64,000 nt of DNA from JAJFUV01 sp964384215 (GCA_964384215.1 CAYLLB010000012.1:51468-115467), one strand, 5' to 3'; positions 20,503-29,193 are shown, numbered from the stretch's first letter. Program-made: numbers and translations. The notes: generated by a model from the sequence alone, not told the origin.

Positions 20503-21615
20503 ATGACAGTGGAAACAAAGCTCGCGCGTTTCGACGGCGTCGATCTCGACATCGGGTCCCGGATCGCGCCCGTCGAGGTCGCCTACGAGACATACGGGAC
20601 CCTGAACGCCGCGCGCGACAACGCCATCCTGATCGTGCACGCTTTCACCGGCGACGCGCACGCGGCCGGCATTTGTCCTGAAGATGGCAAGCCCGGCTGG
20701 TGGGACAACATGATCGGCCCGGGCAAGGCCTTCGACACCAACAAGTACTTCATGATTTGCTCGAACGTGCTGGGCGGCTGCCGCGGCACCACCGGTCCGT
20801 CTTCCATCAATCCGGCCACCGGCAAACCGTACGCGCTGTCATTCCCCGGCATCACCATCGCCGACATGGTGCGCTTACAGCACATGCTGGTCAAGCACCT
20901 CGGCATCGAACGCCTGCTCGCCGTAGCCGGCGGTTCGATGGGCGGCATGCAGGCCCTCGAGTGGGCCGTCATGTACCCGGACATGGTCGCTTCGGCTATT
21001 CCCATCGCCACGACGGCGCGCCACAGCGCGCAGCAGATCGCCTTCAATGAAGTGGGCAGGCAGGCCATCATGGCCGACCTCAACTGGAACAACGGTGATT
21101 ATTACGGCGGGGACCCGCCGGCGCGAGGCTTGGCCGTGGCTCGCATGGTGGGCCATATCACCTTCATGAGCGACGACTCGATGAAGCAGAAGTTCGGCCG
21201 CCGGCTCCGCGACAAAGAGACGTTCAGCTTCGATTTCTCGGTGGATTTCGAGGTCGAGAGCTACCTGCGTTACCGCGGCTCGCAGTTCGTCAACCGCTTC
21301 GACGCCAATTCGTACCTGTACATCACCAAGGCCCTGGATTATTTCGATCTGGCCAACGGGTACGGTTCCCTGGCGAAAGCGTTTGAAAAGACCCAGGCGC
21401 GGTTCCTCGTCATCAGCTTCACCTCCGATTGGCTGTACCCTAGCTATCAGTCGCTCGAGGTAGTCAGCGCCCTGCGCGGCCTGAACAAAGACGTGGCTTA
21501 CTGCGAGCTCGAATCCAACTACGGGCACGACGCTTTTCTTGTGGATGTCGGCGCCCAGACCGAAGTGGTGCGGGGCTTCCTGGCCAGCACTTACAGGGAG
21601 GTTACGCACCAGTGA
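20503..21615 (+). CDS. metX: Homoserine O-acetyltransferase
   Basis: A 370-residue alpha/beta hydrolase-fold enzyme that activates homoserine for methionine synthesis. The nucleophile is Ser145 in AGGSMGGMQALEW; the catalytic Asp lies in SDWLYPSYQS and the His in GHDAFLVD. Family features near the N-terminus include HAFTGDAHAAG and GGCRGTTGP. The ATG at 20503 is preceded by AGGGA; the open frame upstream is antisense to carA. It overlaps metW by 4 bases. Acetyl versus succinyl preference was not tested; I assign acetyltransferase from the overall family. Confidence 0.93.
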   Translation: MTVETKLARFDGVDLDIGSRIAPVEVAYETYGTLNAARDNAILIVHAFTGDAHAAGICPEDGKPGWWDNMIGPGKAFDTNKYFMICSNVLGGCRGTTGPSSINPATGKPYALSFPGITIADMVRLQHMLVKHLGIERLLAVAGGSMGGMQALEWAVMYPDMVASAIPIATTARHSAQQIAFNEVGRQAIMADLNWNNGDYYGGDPPARGLAVARMVGHITFMSDDSMKQKFGRRLRDKETFSFDFSVDFEVESYLRYRGSQFVNRFDANSYLYITKALDYFDLANGYGSLAKAFEKTQARFLVISFTSDWLYPSYQSLEVVSALRGLNKDVAYCELESNYGHDAFLVDVGAQTEVVRGFLASTYREVTHQ

Positions 21616-22241
21616 CCTCTTCACCGCCGGCGCGCCGCAAGCCCTTTGTCCGCGAAGTCCTCGGACGAAGCGATTACGCCATCATCGGAGACTTGATCGA
21701 GCCCAACACGAGCGTCCTTGACCTGGGCTGCGGCGAGGGCGAGCTGCTCGAGTGGCTGGCGGCCAACAAAAACGTGACGGGACGTGGAGTGGAAATAGAC
21801 GGCACGCGCGTGCAACGCGCCATCGCCCGGGGCGTCTCGGCTTACCAGGGCGACATCGATCAAGGCCTCGCTGACTATCCGGCGGACAGCTTCGACTATG
21901 TCATCCTCAGCCAGACGCTGCAGGAAACGCGCAAGCCGCTGGCGGCACTGCGTGAGATGCTGCGCGTCGGCCGCAACGCGGTGGTGGCCTTCCCCAACTT
22001 CGGCCACTGGTCCGTACGCATCTCGCACCTGTTCAGCGGCCGGGCGCCGAGAACCCGTATCTTTCCGCACGCCTGGTACGATTCGCCGAATATTCACTTC
22101 TTCACGGTGCGCGATTTCGAGGACCTGATCGCGCGCGAAGGCTGGAAGATCGAGCGCCGTTACTTCCTTGCCGGCCGTCACCGCGGGCGCCTCCTGGCAA
22201 ACCTGATGGCGGAGGTGGCCGTGTACCTAGTGCGGCGCTGA
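21612..22241 (+). CDS. metW: Methionine biosynthesis protein MetW (SAM-dependent methyltransferase fold)
   Basis: A 209-residue protein with a class I methyltransferase fold; the SAM motif is VLDLGCGEGELLEWL. MetW partners MetX in many proteobacteria and is needed for full acetyltransferase activity. The GTG start at 21612 overlaps the metX TGA (GTGA), showing translational coupling. The sequence FGHWSVR and the H-T-W-Y/D-like region near residue 155 fit the family. Confidence 0.9.
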   Translation: MTSSPPARRKPFVREVLGRSDYAIIGDLIEPNTSVLDLGCGEGELLEWLAANKNVTGRGVEIDGTRVQRAIARGVSAYQGDIDQGLADYPADSFDYVILSQTLQETRKPLAALREMLRVGRNAVVAFPNFGHWSVRISHLFSGRAPRTRIFPHAWYDSPNIHFFTVRDFEDLIAREGWKIERRYFLAGRHRGRLLANLMAEVAVYLVRR

Positions 22242-22284
22242 CGGCTTCGGTATCACGGTATATCCATCTCATACAAATTATCGA

Positions 22285-22314
22285 TTGGATACCCGCGAAG
22301 TTTGCCCGTACACT
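22285..22314 (+). promoter_or_regulatory. Possible sigma-70 promoter of the porin-like gene
   Basis: TTGGAT (22285-22290), 18-base spacer and TACACT (22309-22314) lie in the 132-base gap between metW and the porin-like gene. Each box matches four of six consensus bases, so this is a modest candidate. Confidence 0.3.
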
Positions 22315-22373
22315 TGAGTCTGCTTCGCACTCATAAGTACCTAGACCTTCGATAACTGGAGCCCCGACATCCG

Positions 22374-23471
22374 ATGACGTACTGGAAGTGTATCTGGATG
22401 CCCGTCGTAGGACTTCTTGGTGTTGCGGCCTTGGTCGCGCAGAGTCAGGACACGACCGCTTCGGGTTGGCCGGCAGGCGGCATCGAATTCGGCGGCCTGC
22501 TGGACGGCTACTTCAGTTACAACTTCAACCACCCCTCGAATCGAACTAACCAGGTTCGCGTCTTCGACGTAAGAGCGAATCAGCTTACGCTCAACCTTGC
22601 CAAACTCTCCTTGGAACGTGCAGCCGATCCCGTAGGCTTCCGTGTCGACATAGGTTTGGGCCGCGGGATGGACCTGTTTCACTTCAACGAGCCGGACTTC
22701 TCCGCGATGAAGTATCTGGAACAGGCGTTCGTAACCTGGAAGCCAAAAAGAAGCCGGGCGTTCCAAGCCGACTTCGGAAAGTTCGTGAGCAGCGCGGGCG
22801 CCGAGGCCTTCGAAACGAATGCCAACTGGAATTACTCACGCTCCCTGCTCTACGGTTGGGCGCAACCCTTCTATCACTTTGGCCTGCGCGCCTCCATGCC
22901 TTTGAACAACCACTTCTCCGCAGGTGTTCAAGTCATCAACGGCTGGAACAACGTCGCGGACAACAACACGGGCAAAACCGTAGGCTTGACCGGCACGATC
23001 GCTTCCGGGAATGTTTCCTGGACAAACACCTACTATGTGGGGCGGGAGAAGTCAGGTGCCGACGGTGGGCTGAGGCACCTGTATGATTCCGTGCTGCGCC
23101 TTTCTCGCGGTCCGAAACTCAGCACCTACATTAATTTCGACTATGGGGTGGACAGGATGATGCAGGGCGGGGAAAAGCGGTGGGTAGGTACTGCAGGTGC
23201 GGCGCGTTACCAGGTGGGCGGCTGGTTTGCCCTCGCGCCCCGGGTGGAGTGGTTCAACGACGCGGACGGCTTCAATACCGGCACCGTGCAGAAATTGAAG
23301 GAATTCACTCTGACGGGCGAAGTCAAGATGGCGCCAGGGCTGCTCACGCGCCTGGAGTACCGGCGCGATTGGTCCGATCGGCCTTTCTTCAATCGTGGGG
23401 AGACCCCGGCAAAATGCAGGAGTCAGGACACGCTGCTGGCCGGCGTCGTCGCGTCCTTCGGCCTGAAATAG
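22374..23471 (+). CDS. Outer-membrane beta-barrel porin (BBP2/OprL-like)
   Basis: A 365-residue secreted protein with a signal segment ending near VAQSQ. It has a run of amphipathic, aromatic-rich strands typical of an outer-membrane barrel: GGLLDGYFSYNFNHPSN, QADFGKFVSSAGAEAFE, SRSLLYGWAQPFYHFGLRA, TLLAGVVASFGLK at the end. The pattern matches the putative beta-barrel porin-2 group. It probably lets small solutes cross the outer membrane, but the substrate is unknown. It converges on the Gfo/Idh/MocA gene with a 36-base gap. Confidence 0.75.
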   Translation: MTYWKCIWMPVVGLLGVAALVAQSQDTTASGWPAGGIEFGGLLDGYFSYNFNHPSNRTNQVRVFDVRANQLTLNLAKLSLERAADPVGFRVDIGLGRGMDLFHFNEPDFSAMKYLEQAFVTWKPKRSRAFQADFGKFVSSAGAEAFETNANWNYSRSLLYGWAQPFYHFGLRASMPLNNHFSAGVQVINGWNNVADNNTGKTVGLTGTIASGNVSWTNTYYVGREKSGADGGLRHLYDSVLRLSRGPKLSTYINFDYGVDRMMQGGEKRWVGTAGAARYQVGGWFALAPRVEWFNDADGFNTGTVQKLKEFTLTGEVKMAPGLLTRLEYRRDWSDRPFFNRGETPAKCRSQDTLLAGVVASFGLK

Positions 23472-23507
23472 CAACTGCGCCCAGGGCCGGCTCTCAGCCG
23501 CGCCGGA

Positions 23508-24716
23508 TTAAACCAGTTCCAGCCGCTCCCGGTCGAAACGTATCCGCCGCCCGGTGTCCAAAGCGCGCGCGGACATGCAGCAGGCCACAGCATGGGAGAA
23601 CCCGGCCTGGATATCGGCATGCGGCGTCTGGCGGCTGCGCAAGCATTCGAGGAAGTTCTTCACGTGCGCGATAGTGGGATCCGGCTGGCCTGGCTCCGGC
23701 TTGAATTCGATGGGCTTGTCGATCTTATCCGGCATGGAGCTGCCTTCGCCGGAGATCAGATACTTGTCCATGTCCAGCGTGCCTCGCGTGCCGAGCCATT
23801 GGTTACGGGTGCCGGCGTTGGTGGTAAGGCTCATGGCGAAACTCACCAGGAAACCCTTGGGGTACTCGAGCAGCGAGTGGAAGACGTCGGAGGTCTCGCG
23901 GCCGTCCTTCCACAGATACACGCCGCCGGCCGAAACCACCGCAGACGGATACAAGTCTTCGAGAAACCACGGCACCATGTCGATGAAATGGCACATCCAC
24001 AGGCCGGCGATGCCGTTGGTGTTGTAACTGAACAACTGCCACTCGCGCAGCAGGCGCGCATCGAAGGGCCGCGCGGGACGCCCCATCATGAACTTGTTCC
24101 AGTCGACATCGGCAGGGTTCACCTTTTCGTTGTCGTTCCGGCGCCAGCGCGGCTGCTGGAAGTTCATCGAAACGTCGACGCGTGTCACCTTGCCCAGAAT
24201 GCCGGACTGCACCAGCCTGGCGGCCGCCATACAGGCCGGATCGCTGCGCCGCTGGGTGCCGATCTGCACCACCCGGCCGCTCTGCTTCACCGCCATGTAT
24301 GCCGCCTTGGCGTCGTCGAACACCACGCCCATGGGCTTTTCGCAATAGGCGTCCTTGCCGGCCTCGACGGCCTTTTTGAGCATGATGCTGTGGCAGTAAT
24401 CCGGCGCGGCAATCAACACCGCGTCGATGTCCTTCCAGCTCAGCAGCTCTTCGTAATCGGTGGTGGCGCGGGGGGTGACGCCATATGTCTGGGCGGCGCG
24501 CTCGACAGCCTGCTCGCGATTCGGCCGGTAGACGTCGCACACGCCGGTAATGGCGAAGTTGAGGTCCTTGTTCTTTTCGAGGGCCTTCATCAAGGCGCCG
24601 CCGCGCCCACCGGCGCCGATAAGGCCCAAGGAAATCCGATCGTTGGCCCCCCAAGCGATTGTGGAGGCTGCCGCCGCGCTCACAAACGAGCGCCGGCTCA
24701 CGTTGGTTTCACTCAT
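23508..24716 (-). CDS. Gfo/Idh/MocA-family oxidoreductase with Tat signal
   Basis: A 402-residue NAD(P)-dependent oxidoreductase family member. The N-terminus VSRRSFVSAAAAST is a twin-arginine signal, so it likely works outside the cytoplasm. The Rossmann motif is LGLIGAGGRGG; the family signature is YCEKPMGV, which supplies the catalytic-site Lys. The start at 24716 has AGGAG seven bases upstream; the longer reading overlaps the SDR gene. Exported members of this family are abundant in Acidobacteria and Planctomycetes and act on sugars or inositols. It follows the SDR gene by 26 bases. Confidence 0.88.
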   Translation of the reverse strand: MSETNVSRRSFVSAAAASTIAWGANDRISLGLIGAGGRGGALMKALEKNKDLNFAITGVCDVYRPNREQAVERAAQTYGVTPRATTDYEELLSWKDIDAVLIAAPDYCHSIMLKKAVEAGKDAYCEKPMGVVFDDAKAAYMAVKQSGRVVQIGTQRRSDPACMAAARLVQSGILGKVTRVDVSMNFQQPRWRRNDNEKVNPADVDWNKFMMGRPARPFDARLLREWQLFSYNTNGIAGLWMCHFIDMVPWFLEDLYPSAVVSAGGVYLWKDGRETSDVFHSLLEYPKGFLVSFAMSLTTNAGTRNQWLGTRGTLDMDKYLISGEGSSMPDKIDKPIEFKPEPGQPDPTIAHVKNFLECLRSRQTPHADIQAGFSHAVACCMSARALDTGRRIRFDRERLELV

Positions 24717-24742
24717 CCAGGTTCTCCTGGAGGGCCAGTTTA

Positions 24743-25516
24743 TCAGATCGTCATTGCAGTAAAGCCACCGTCCACGCGGAGGATCGTGCCGGTCACGAAA
24801 CCGGATGCGAGTTCCGACGACAGGTACACTGCCGCGCCCACCAACTCGGAGGGGTCTCCGAAACGGCCCATGGGGGTGTGGCCGAGAATGGAGGCGGTGC
24901 GTTCCGGCGTGAGGATCTTGCGGTTCTGTTCGGCGGGGAAGAAGCCAGGCATGATCGCGTTCACGCGCACGCCCTTGGTCGCCCACTCGCGCGCCAGGAA
25001 CTGCGTCACCTGGTTCACGCCACCCTTCGTTACGCTGTACGTGAAAACCTTGGAGAGGGGAGGCCCGCTCGAAGCCGACGAAATATTGATGATGGAACCT
25101 TTGCCCGCTTCCACCATGGCTTTGCCGAACACCTGGCAAGCCAGGAAGACGCTCTTCAGGTTTACATCCATGATGCGCTGGTATTCCTGTTCGGTGATCT
25201 CGAAGAATGGCGTGCTCGAATTGATGCCCGCCGCGTTCAACAGAATGGTGACCGGGCCGAGCGCAGCCTGGGTTTCGCTCAAGGCTCTCTCCAGGTCGGC
25301 TTTCTTGGTCGCGTCGCCCTGCACGCTGAGCGCTTTGCGGCCCAGCGCGCGGACGGCTTCCGCCCGTGCTTCAGCGGCCGCACCGTTAAAATCGAAGACG
25401 GCGATGTCGGCGCCGGCGCGAGCGAGACCCATGGCGATCTCGCCGGCGAGAACTCCGCCGCCGCCGATAACGACAGCGACCTTGCCCTCCAGTGAGAACA
25501 TGTCCGTTTGACTCAT
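24743..25516 (-). CDS. Short-chain dehydrogenase/reductase (mannonate/fructuronate-type)
   Basis: A 257-residue classical SDR. The cofactor loop is IGGGGVLAGEIA, a glycine-rich version seen in D-mannonate oxidoreductase-like SDRs, with Ile replacing the usual Thr. NAAG is at about 94-97, Ser146/147, and catalytic Tyr160 and Lys164 lie in YSVTKGG. The start is uncertain: ATG 25516 has an AAAGGA site rather far upstream, while a TTG at 25543 falls near a likely transcription start. It heads an operon with the Gfo/Idh/MocA gene, fitting uronate or sugar acid metabolism. The substrate is inferred only by resemblance. Confidence 0.85.
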   Translation of the reverse strand: MSQTDMFSLEGKVAVVIGGGGVLAGEIAMGLARAGADIAVFDFNGAAAEARAEAVRALGRKALSVQGDATKKADLERALSETQAALGPVTILLNAAGINSSTPFFEITEQEYQRIMDVNLKSVFLACQVFGKAMVEAGKGSIINISSASSGPPLSKVFTYSVTKGGVNQVTQFLAREWATKGVRVNAIMPGFFPAEQNRKILTPERTASILGHTPMGRFGDPSELVGAAVYLSSELASGFVTGTILRVDGGFTAMTI

Positions 25517-25548
25517 AAAAATTCTGAAAACAGGTCCTTTCAACTACC

Positions 25549-25554
25549 ATCATA
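25549..25554 (-). promoter_or_regulatory. Possible -10 box (TATGAT) of the SDR operon
   Basis: TATGAT on the minus strand would place the transcript start near 25542, about 26 bases before the ATG at 25516. There is no clear -35. It argues against use of the TTG at 25543. Confidence 0.28.
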
Positions 25555-25681
25555 CGGCGGGAGAGGGGTCCGGATGGCGCCTTGGGACTAAAGTACTGCT
25601 ACGGACACGCTGCGAAGTACCGCACTCTAGACCTTGCCGTGCGCCGGTCTGAGGGTAAAACTGGACACAGGGACATCCGGC

Positions 25682-27673
25682 ATGATTCGCGCCGACCGCC
25701 AGATCTGGAAAAATCGCGAGGTCTCCCGACTGCTTGCACTGGTCGAGACCGAACGCCACTACTATCAGCAGATTGTCGCGGGACTACCCAGTGCTCTACT
25801 GGTGATCTCGCCGGAGTTGCGCGTCGTCTCCGCAAACGAGCGCGCGTTCGAGGTTCTCAACCTCCCGGGCGAGGACGTCCTGGGACGCCGCCTGACCGAC
25901 CTGCTGCCCGTTGCCGGACTTGCGAGTCGCATCCCCGAGGTTATGAAGTCCGGCGCGCCGCAGCGCAACATCCTGCTGGAAGCCCCGGCGGATGGCGGCA
26001 CGCAGTCGCTGGTGGCGGGAATCAGCCTTCTGCAGCCCGCGGAAGGCGAAGAAGCGGGCGTGCTGCTGGCGATCGAAGATCTGAGCGCAGTGGGACGCCT
26101 GGGAGCGGTTCCGAAGCGCGCTGAAGTGCGCTACCAGGATCTGCTCGACGGCCTCGACGCGATTGTGTGGGAATGCGATGCCTCTACTTTTCAATTCACC
26201 TATGTGAACCGCCGAGGCGAGGAGATTCTGGGCTTCCCCGCCAAAGAATGGCTTGAAAAGCCCGATTTCTGGGCAGGGCGAGTGCATCCGGAGGATAGGG
26301 AGCTCGTTGCGGCGTTTCATCGCGCGGCCGCGGCGCACCCCGCTACCGAGGAATGTGAGTACCGCGTTACAACCGCCGATGGCCGCATTCTGTGGCTGCG
26401 GGAGATCGTCACACCTGCGCTCGACGCCTCCGGCAAGCCGGCCCGCCTGCGCGGCTTCATGCTCGAGGTGACCGGCCAGCGCCTCCGCCAGGAGCGGGCG
26501 TCGCGCGAGGAGAAACTCGACGCGCTGTCGCGCATGGCCGGCCGCATGGCGCACGATTTCAATAACCAGCTGATGGTGATCACCGGCTACGCCCAGGAGA
26601 TCGCCGGCGAACTAAAACCGGGCGATCCCCTGCACGACGATGCGAGGGAGATTCTCAGCGCGGCGGATCGCGCCGCCGGCCTGACTAAAACCCTGCTGAC
26701 ATACGCGCGGCGGCAGGTGGTGGAACTCCGCGACGTCGATTTGAACGCCATGCTGCGCGCCATGGAGAGCCGGTTGCGGCAACTCCTGGGCGATGAGATT
26801 CAACTGGAGATGTCGCTCGATCCGGCGCTTGGTTCCATCAGGACCGATCCGGTGCAACTGGAGAAGGCCATTCTGGGACTGGTCGCCAACGCACGGGACG
26901 CCATAGCCGCTAATGGGGAAGTGCGCATCGCCACGGGGCGTTCGATTGTGTCCGCCGGGGAAGGCGCGGTGCTTACCCCGGGCGAGTACGCGACGCTTAC
27001 CGTCGCCGATAACGGCCGAGGCATGGATCAGGGGGCGCGTAAGCACTTGTTCGAGCCGTTCTTCACAACAAAGGATCCGGCCCGCGCCGATGGTCTCGGC
27101 CTTGCGCTTGTACATAGCATGGCGAAGCAGTCGGGCGGCGACGTCGAAGTGGAAAGCACGGCGGGGCAGGGCACCACAGTCCGAATCTATATGCCGGTGA
27201 GCGCAGCGACCATCACTCCCGAGGCTGTTCCAGCACCGCCCGTGGCAGTGGAAGCGCCGCCCGTGCCGGAGCCGGCCATCGGGCTCAAGACGATCCTCCT
27301 GGTCGAAGAGGAGGGCGGTATCCGCGCCCTGGTGCGTAAGATCCTGGAACGCAACGGTTACATCGTGCTCGAAGCATCCGGCGCGGAGCAGGCGCTGCGC
27401 ATCTCTGCGGCGCACCGCGGCTTGATCGATCTTCTTCTCACCGGAATGGCGTTGCAGGGAGCGACGGGGCGCGAACTCGCCCAGCGGATCGAGCAGACCC
27501 GTCCAACGTTGAAGACGATCTTCGTGTTCGGTTACACAAGCAGGGACGTTGCCCTGGCCTCCGACTTGCCGGAAGACGCCGTATTTCTGCAGAAGCCTTT
27601 CTCCCTCGACGCTCTGCTCAAGAAAGTGAAAGCCACGCTGGCGCCGCCGGAAGCCCAGGCCGCCGCCCAGTAG
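25682..27673 (+). CDS. Hybrid PAS histidine kinase with degenerate C-terminal receiver domain
   Basis: A 663-residue cytosolic sensor kinase with no membrane segment. Order: PAS (about 25-140), second PAS/PAC (about 150-275), dimerization domain with His291 in MAHDFNNQL, ATPase domain with DNGRGMD, FEPFFTTK and GLGLALVHSMAKQSGG, a Pro/Ala-rich linker, then a receiver-like domain (about 535-655). In the receiver the beta-3 stretch reads DLLLTGMALQG: Gly588 occupies the place of the phospho-acceptor Asp, and the acidic pocket reads VEEEGG instead of VDDE. Lys in FLQKPFS is kept. The ATG at 25682 has AGGGA upstream. No partner response regulator is adjacent. Confidence 0.9.
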   Translation: MIRADRQIWKNREVSRLLALVETERHYYQQIVAGLPSALLVISPELRVVSANERAFEVLNLPGEDVLGRRLTDLLPVAGLASRIPEVMKSGAPQRNILLEAPADGGTQSLVAGISLLQPAEGEEAGVLLAIEDLSAVGRLGAVPKRAEVRYQDLLDGLDAIVWECDASTFQFTYVNRRGEEILGFPAKEWLEKPDFWAGRVHPEDRELVAAFHRAAAAHPATEECEYRVTTADGRILWLREIVTPALDASGKPARLRGFMLEVTGQRLRQERASREEKLDALSRMAGRMAHDFNNQLMVITGYAQEIAGELKPGDPLHDDAREILSAADRAAGLTKTLLTYARRQVVELRDVDLNAMLRAMESRLRQLLGDEIQLEMSLDPALGSIRTDPVQLEKAILGLVANARDAIAANGEVRIATGRSIVSAGEGAVLTPGEYATLTVADNGRGMDQGARKHLFEPFFTTKDPARADGLGLALVHSMAKQSGGDVEVESTAGQGTTVRIYMPVSAATITPEAVPAPPVAVEAPPVPEPAIGLKTILLVEEEGGIRALVRKILERNGYIVLEASGAEQALRISAAHRGLIDLLLTGMALQGATGRELAQRIEQTRPTLKTIFVFGYTSRDVALASDLPEDAVFLQKPFSLDALLKKVKATLAPPEAQAAAQ

Positions 27674-27712
27674 GCGCACCTTGCACACTGGTATCCGGTA
27701 CCGTCGCGAAGG

Positions 27713-27742
27713 TTGACGCTCGTCCAACCTCGCCGCTATAGT
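27713..27742 (+). promoter_or_regulatory. Sigma-70 promoter of the Tat isomerase gene
   Basis: TTGACG (27713-27718), 18-base spacer, TATAGT (27737-27742): five of six consensus bases in each box. The transcript would start near 27749, only about 6-7 bases before the ATG at 27756. It also rules out the upstream GTG at 27741, which lies within the -10 box. Confidence 0.65.
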
Positions 27743-27755
27743 GGCGTCAGACAAC

Positions 27756-28643
27756 ATGCTTAGACGAGAATTCATGCGCGCGAGCGGCGCGGCCGCGGCC
27801 CTAGCGGGCGTGGCTGCAGCTCAGATAGCGCCCCCGAAGAAGGCCAGGATCACCTCTTCCGTCATGCTGTGGACGCTCAAAGGCACCACCGGGGAGCGTA
27901 TCGAAGCGGCGGCCAAGGCCGGCATACAATCGGTGGAACTGGTCTCCGAGCACGTCCAGTGGAGCGACGCGGAAGCCGAGCGCTACAAGAAGCTGGTCCG
28001 CTCCTTCGGCATGGGTTTCGACACCATCCTCGCCCAGACGGATTGGAAGAAGCGCCCGGTTTCGATGCTCGATCCGGCCCAGCGCGAGAACTTTCTCAAG
28101 GACGTCAGGCAGGCCATCGTCTACGCGCAGCGGCTCGATGTTCCTTATCTCATCGTGATGAGCGGCGACGAGATAGCCGGGCGCACTCGTGAAGATCAGT
28201 ATCGAAGCATGCTCGAAGGAGCGAAACGCGCTGGCGAACTCGCATCCAATGCCGGCGTGACGCTGCTGGTCGAACCACTCAATGCCAAGAAAGACCACAA
28301 GGGATTCTTCCTCACCAATTGCGCCGAGGGATTAAAACTGGTGAAGGAAACCGGAAATCCGAACGTACGCCTGCTGTTCGACATCTACCATGAGCAGGTG
28401 CAGACCGGGAGCGTCCTTGGCATTCTTGCCGAAGCCGCGCCTTACACCTGCGTGTTCCACGTGGCTGACGCTCCGCTCCGCAACGATCCCGGCCTCGGCG
28501 TGATCAACTACCCGGAGGTGTACAAAGCCATCGCCAAGAGCGGATTCTCCGGTTACATCGCTATGGAATATCTGCCGAAGGGTGAACAGGTTGCGAGCCT
28601 GATCAAGTCGGTGGACCAGATGCGCGACGCGCTCGCACCGTGA
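27756..28643 (+). CDS. Sugar-phosphate isomerase/epimerase-like TIM-barrel protein (hydroxypyruvate isomerase-type) with Tat signal
   Basis: A 295-residue AP-endonuclease-2-fold TIM barrel of the xylose isomerase-like superfamily. MLRREFMRASGAAAALAG is a twin-arginine signal. Likely metal-site residues include Glu in LLVEPLNAKKDH, the Asp-His in LFDIYHEQVQ, His in VFHVADAP and Glu in IAMEYLP, an arrangement seen in hydroxypyruvate isomerase (Hyi). The start is set by a promoter immediately upstream; there is no ribosome site, suggesting short-leader translation. The exact substrate is unknown. Confidence 0.82.
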   Translation: MLRREFMRASGAAAALAGVAAAQIAPPKKARITSSVMLWTLKGTTGERIEAAAKAGIQSVELVSEHVQWSDAEAERYKKLVRSFGMGFDTILAQTDWKKRPVSMLDPAQRENFLKDVRQAIVYAQRLDVPYLIVMSGDEIAGRTREDQYRSMLEGAKRAGELASNAGVTLLVEPLNAKKDHKGFFLTNCAEGLKLVKETGNPNVRLLFDIYHEQVQTGSVLGILAEAAPYTCVFHVADAPLRNDPGLGVINYPEVYKAIAKSGFSGYIAMEYLPKGEQVASLIKSVDQMRDALAP

Positions 28644-28720
28644 AAGGCCGCCTGCACGAATCCGCCCCCCGGCGCGTCATTCTACAATGGGGTGTTGTCA
28701 GCGCCCCCGGGGAGGTAGCC

Positions 28721-29179
28721 ATGCAAAGGAAACGACGAGGCTTCTCGTTGATGGAGTTGCTCATCGTCATCGCGATCATCCTGATTATCGCGGCCATCGC
28801 GGTGCCCAAACTCGACAAAGCCCGCATGTACTCGCAGGAGATGGCGGCGATCCGCATGATCAGCACGGTGCATACGGCGGAAACACAGTATTACTCCCAG
28901 TACGGGCGTTTCGCTGTCAACATGGCCGAGCTAGGCCCGCCGGCGAGTGGCCAGCCTGGACCAAGCGCGGCTGACCTGATTCCAGGCGACCTGGCCAGCG
29001 GCACAAAGAGCGGCTACAACTTCATCCTGGTCGGTGGACCGAACGGCTACACGCTGAACGTGAACCCTTCGGTGTATAACAGCACCGGACGGCGCAGCTT
29101 CTTCTCGGATCAAACCATGGTGATCCGCGAGAACTGGGGCCCTGAACCGGCCACCGCCAACAGCAAGGAAATCAAGTAG
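28721..29179 (+). CDS. Type IV pilin-like / pseudopilin protein
   Basis: A 152-residue prepilin. A short basic leader MQRKRRG precedes the prepilin peptidase site G7/F8; the mature N-terminus FSLMELLIVIAIILIIAAIA has Glu5 and the hydrophobic helix of type IV pilins and type II pseudopilins. The C-terminal domain is small and Tyr-rich (QYYSQYGRFAVN). GGAGG lies 5 bases before the ATG at 28721, which beats the longer upstream reading. It is followed after 14 bases by the multiheme cytochrome gene. No pilus assembly genes are nearby, so it may be a minor pilin. Confidence 0.88.
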   Translation: MQRKRRGFSLMELLIVIAIILIIAAIAVPKLDKARMYSQEMAAIRMISTVHTAETQYYSQYGRFAVNMAELGPPASGQPGPSAADLIPGDLASGTKSGYNFILVGGPNGYTLNVNPSVYNSTGRRSFFSDQTMVIRENWGPEPATANSKEIK

Positions 29180-29193
29180 CACCCCAGGCCGCC

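Noticed and set aside
20422..20661. Longer carA reading of 459 residues
   Set aside because: It would overlap metX and contains no conserved CarA sequence; a TTG with GGAGG fits the family start.
23472..23507. Small hairpin between the porin and the Gfo/Idh/MocA gene as a two-way terminator
   Set aside because: The stem is about five pairs and there is no T-tract on either side.
24717..25139. Longer Gfo/Idh/MocA reading
   Set aside because: It lies within the SDR gene in another frame; the Tat signal and AGGAG site mark the start at 24716.
24659..25495. Plus-strand frames opposite the SDR gene
   Set aside because: Arg/Ala/His-rich translation without motifs, typical of antisense frames in GC-rich DNA.
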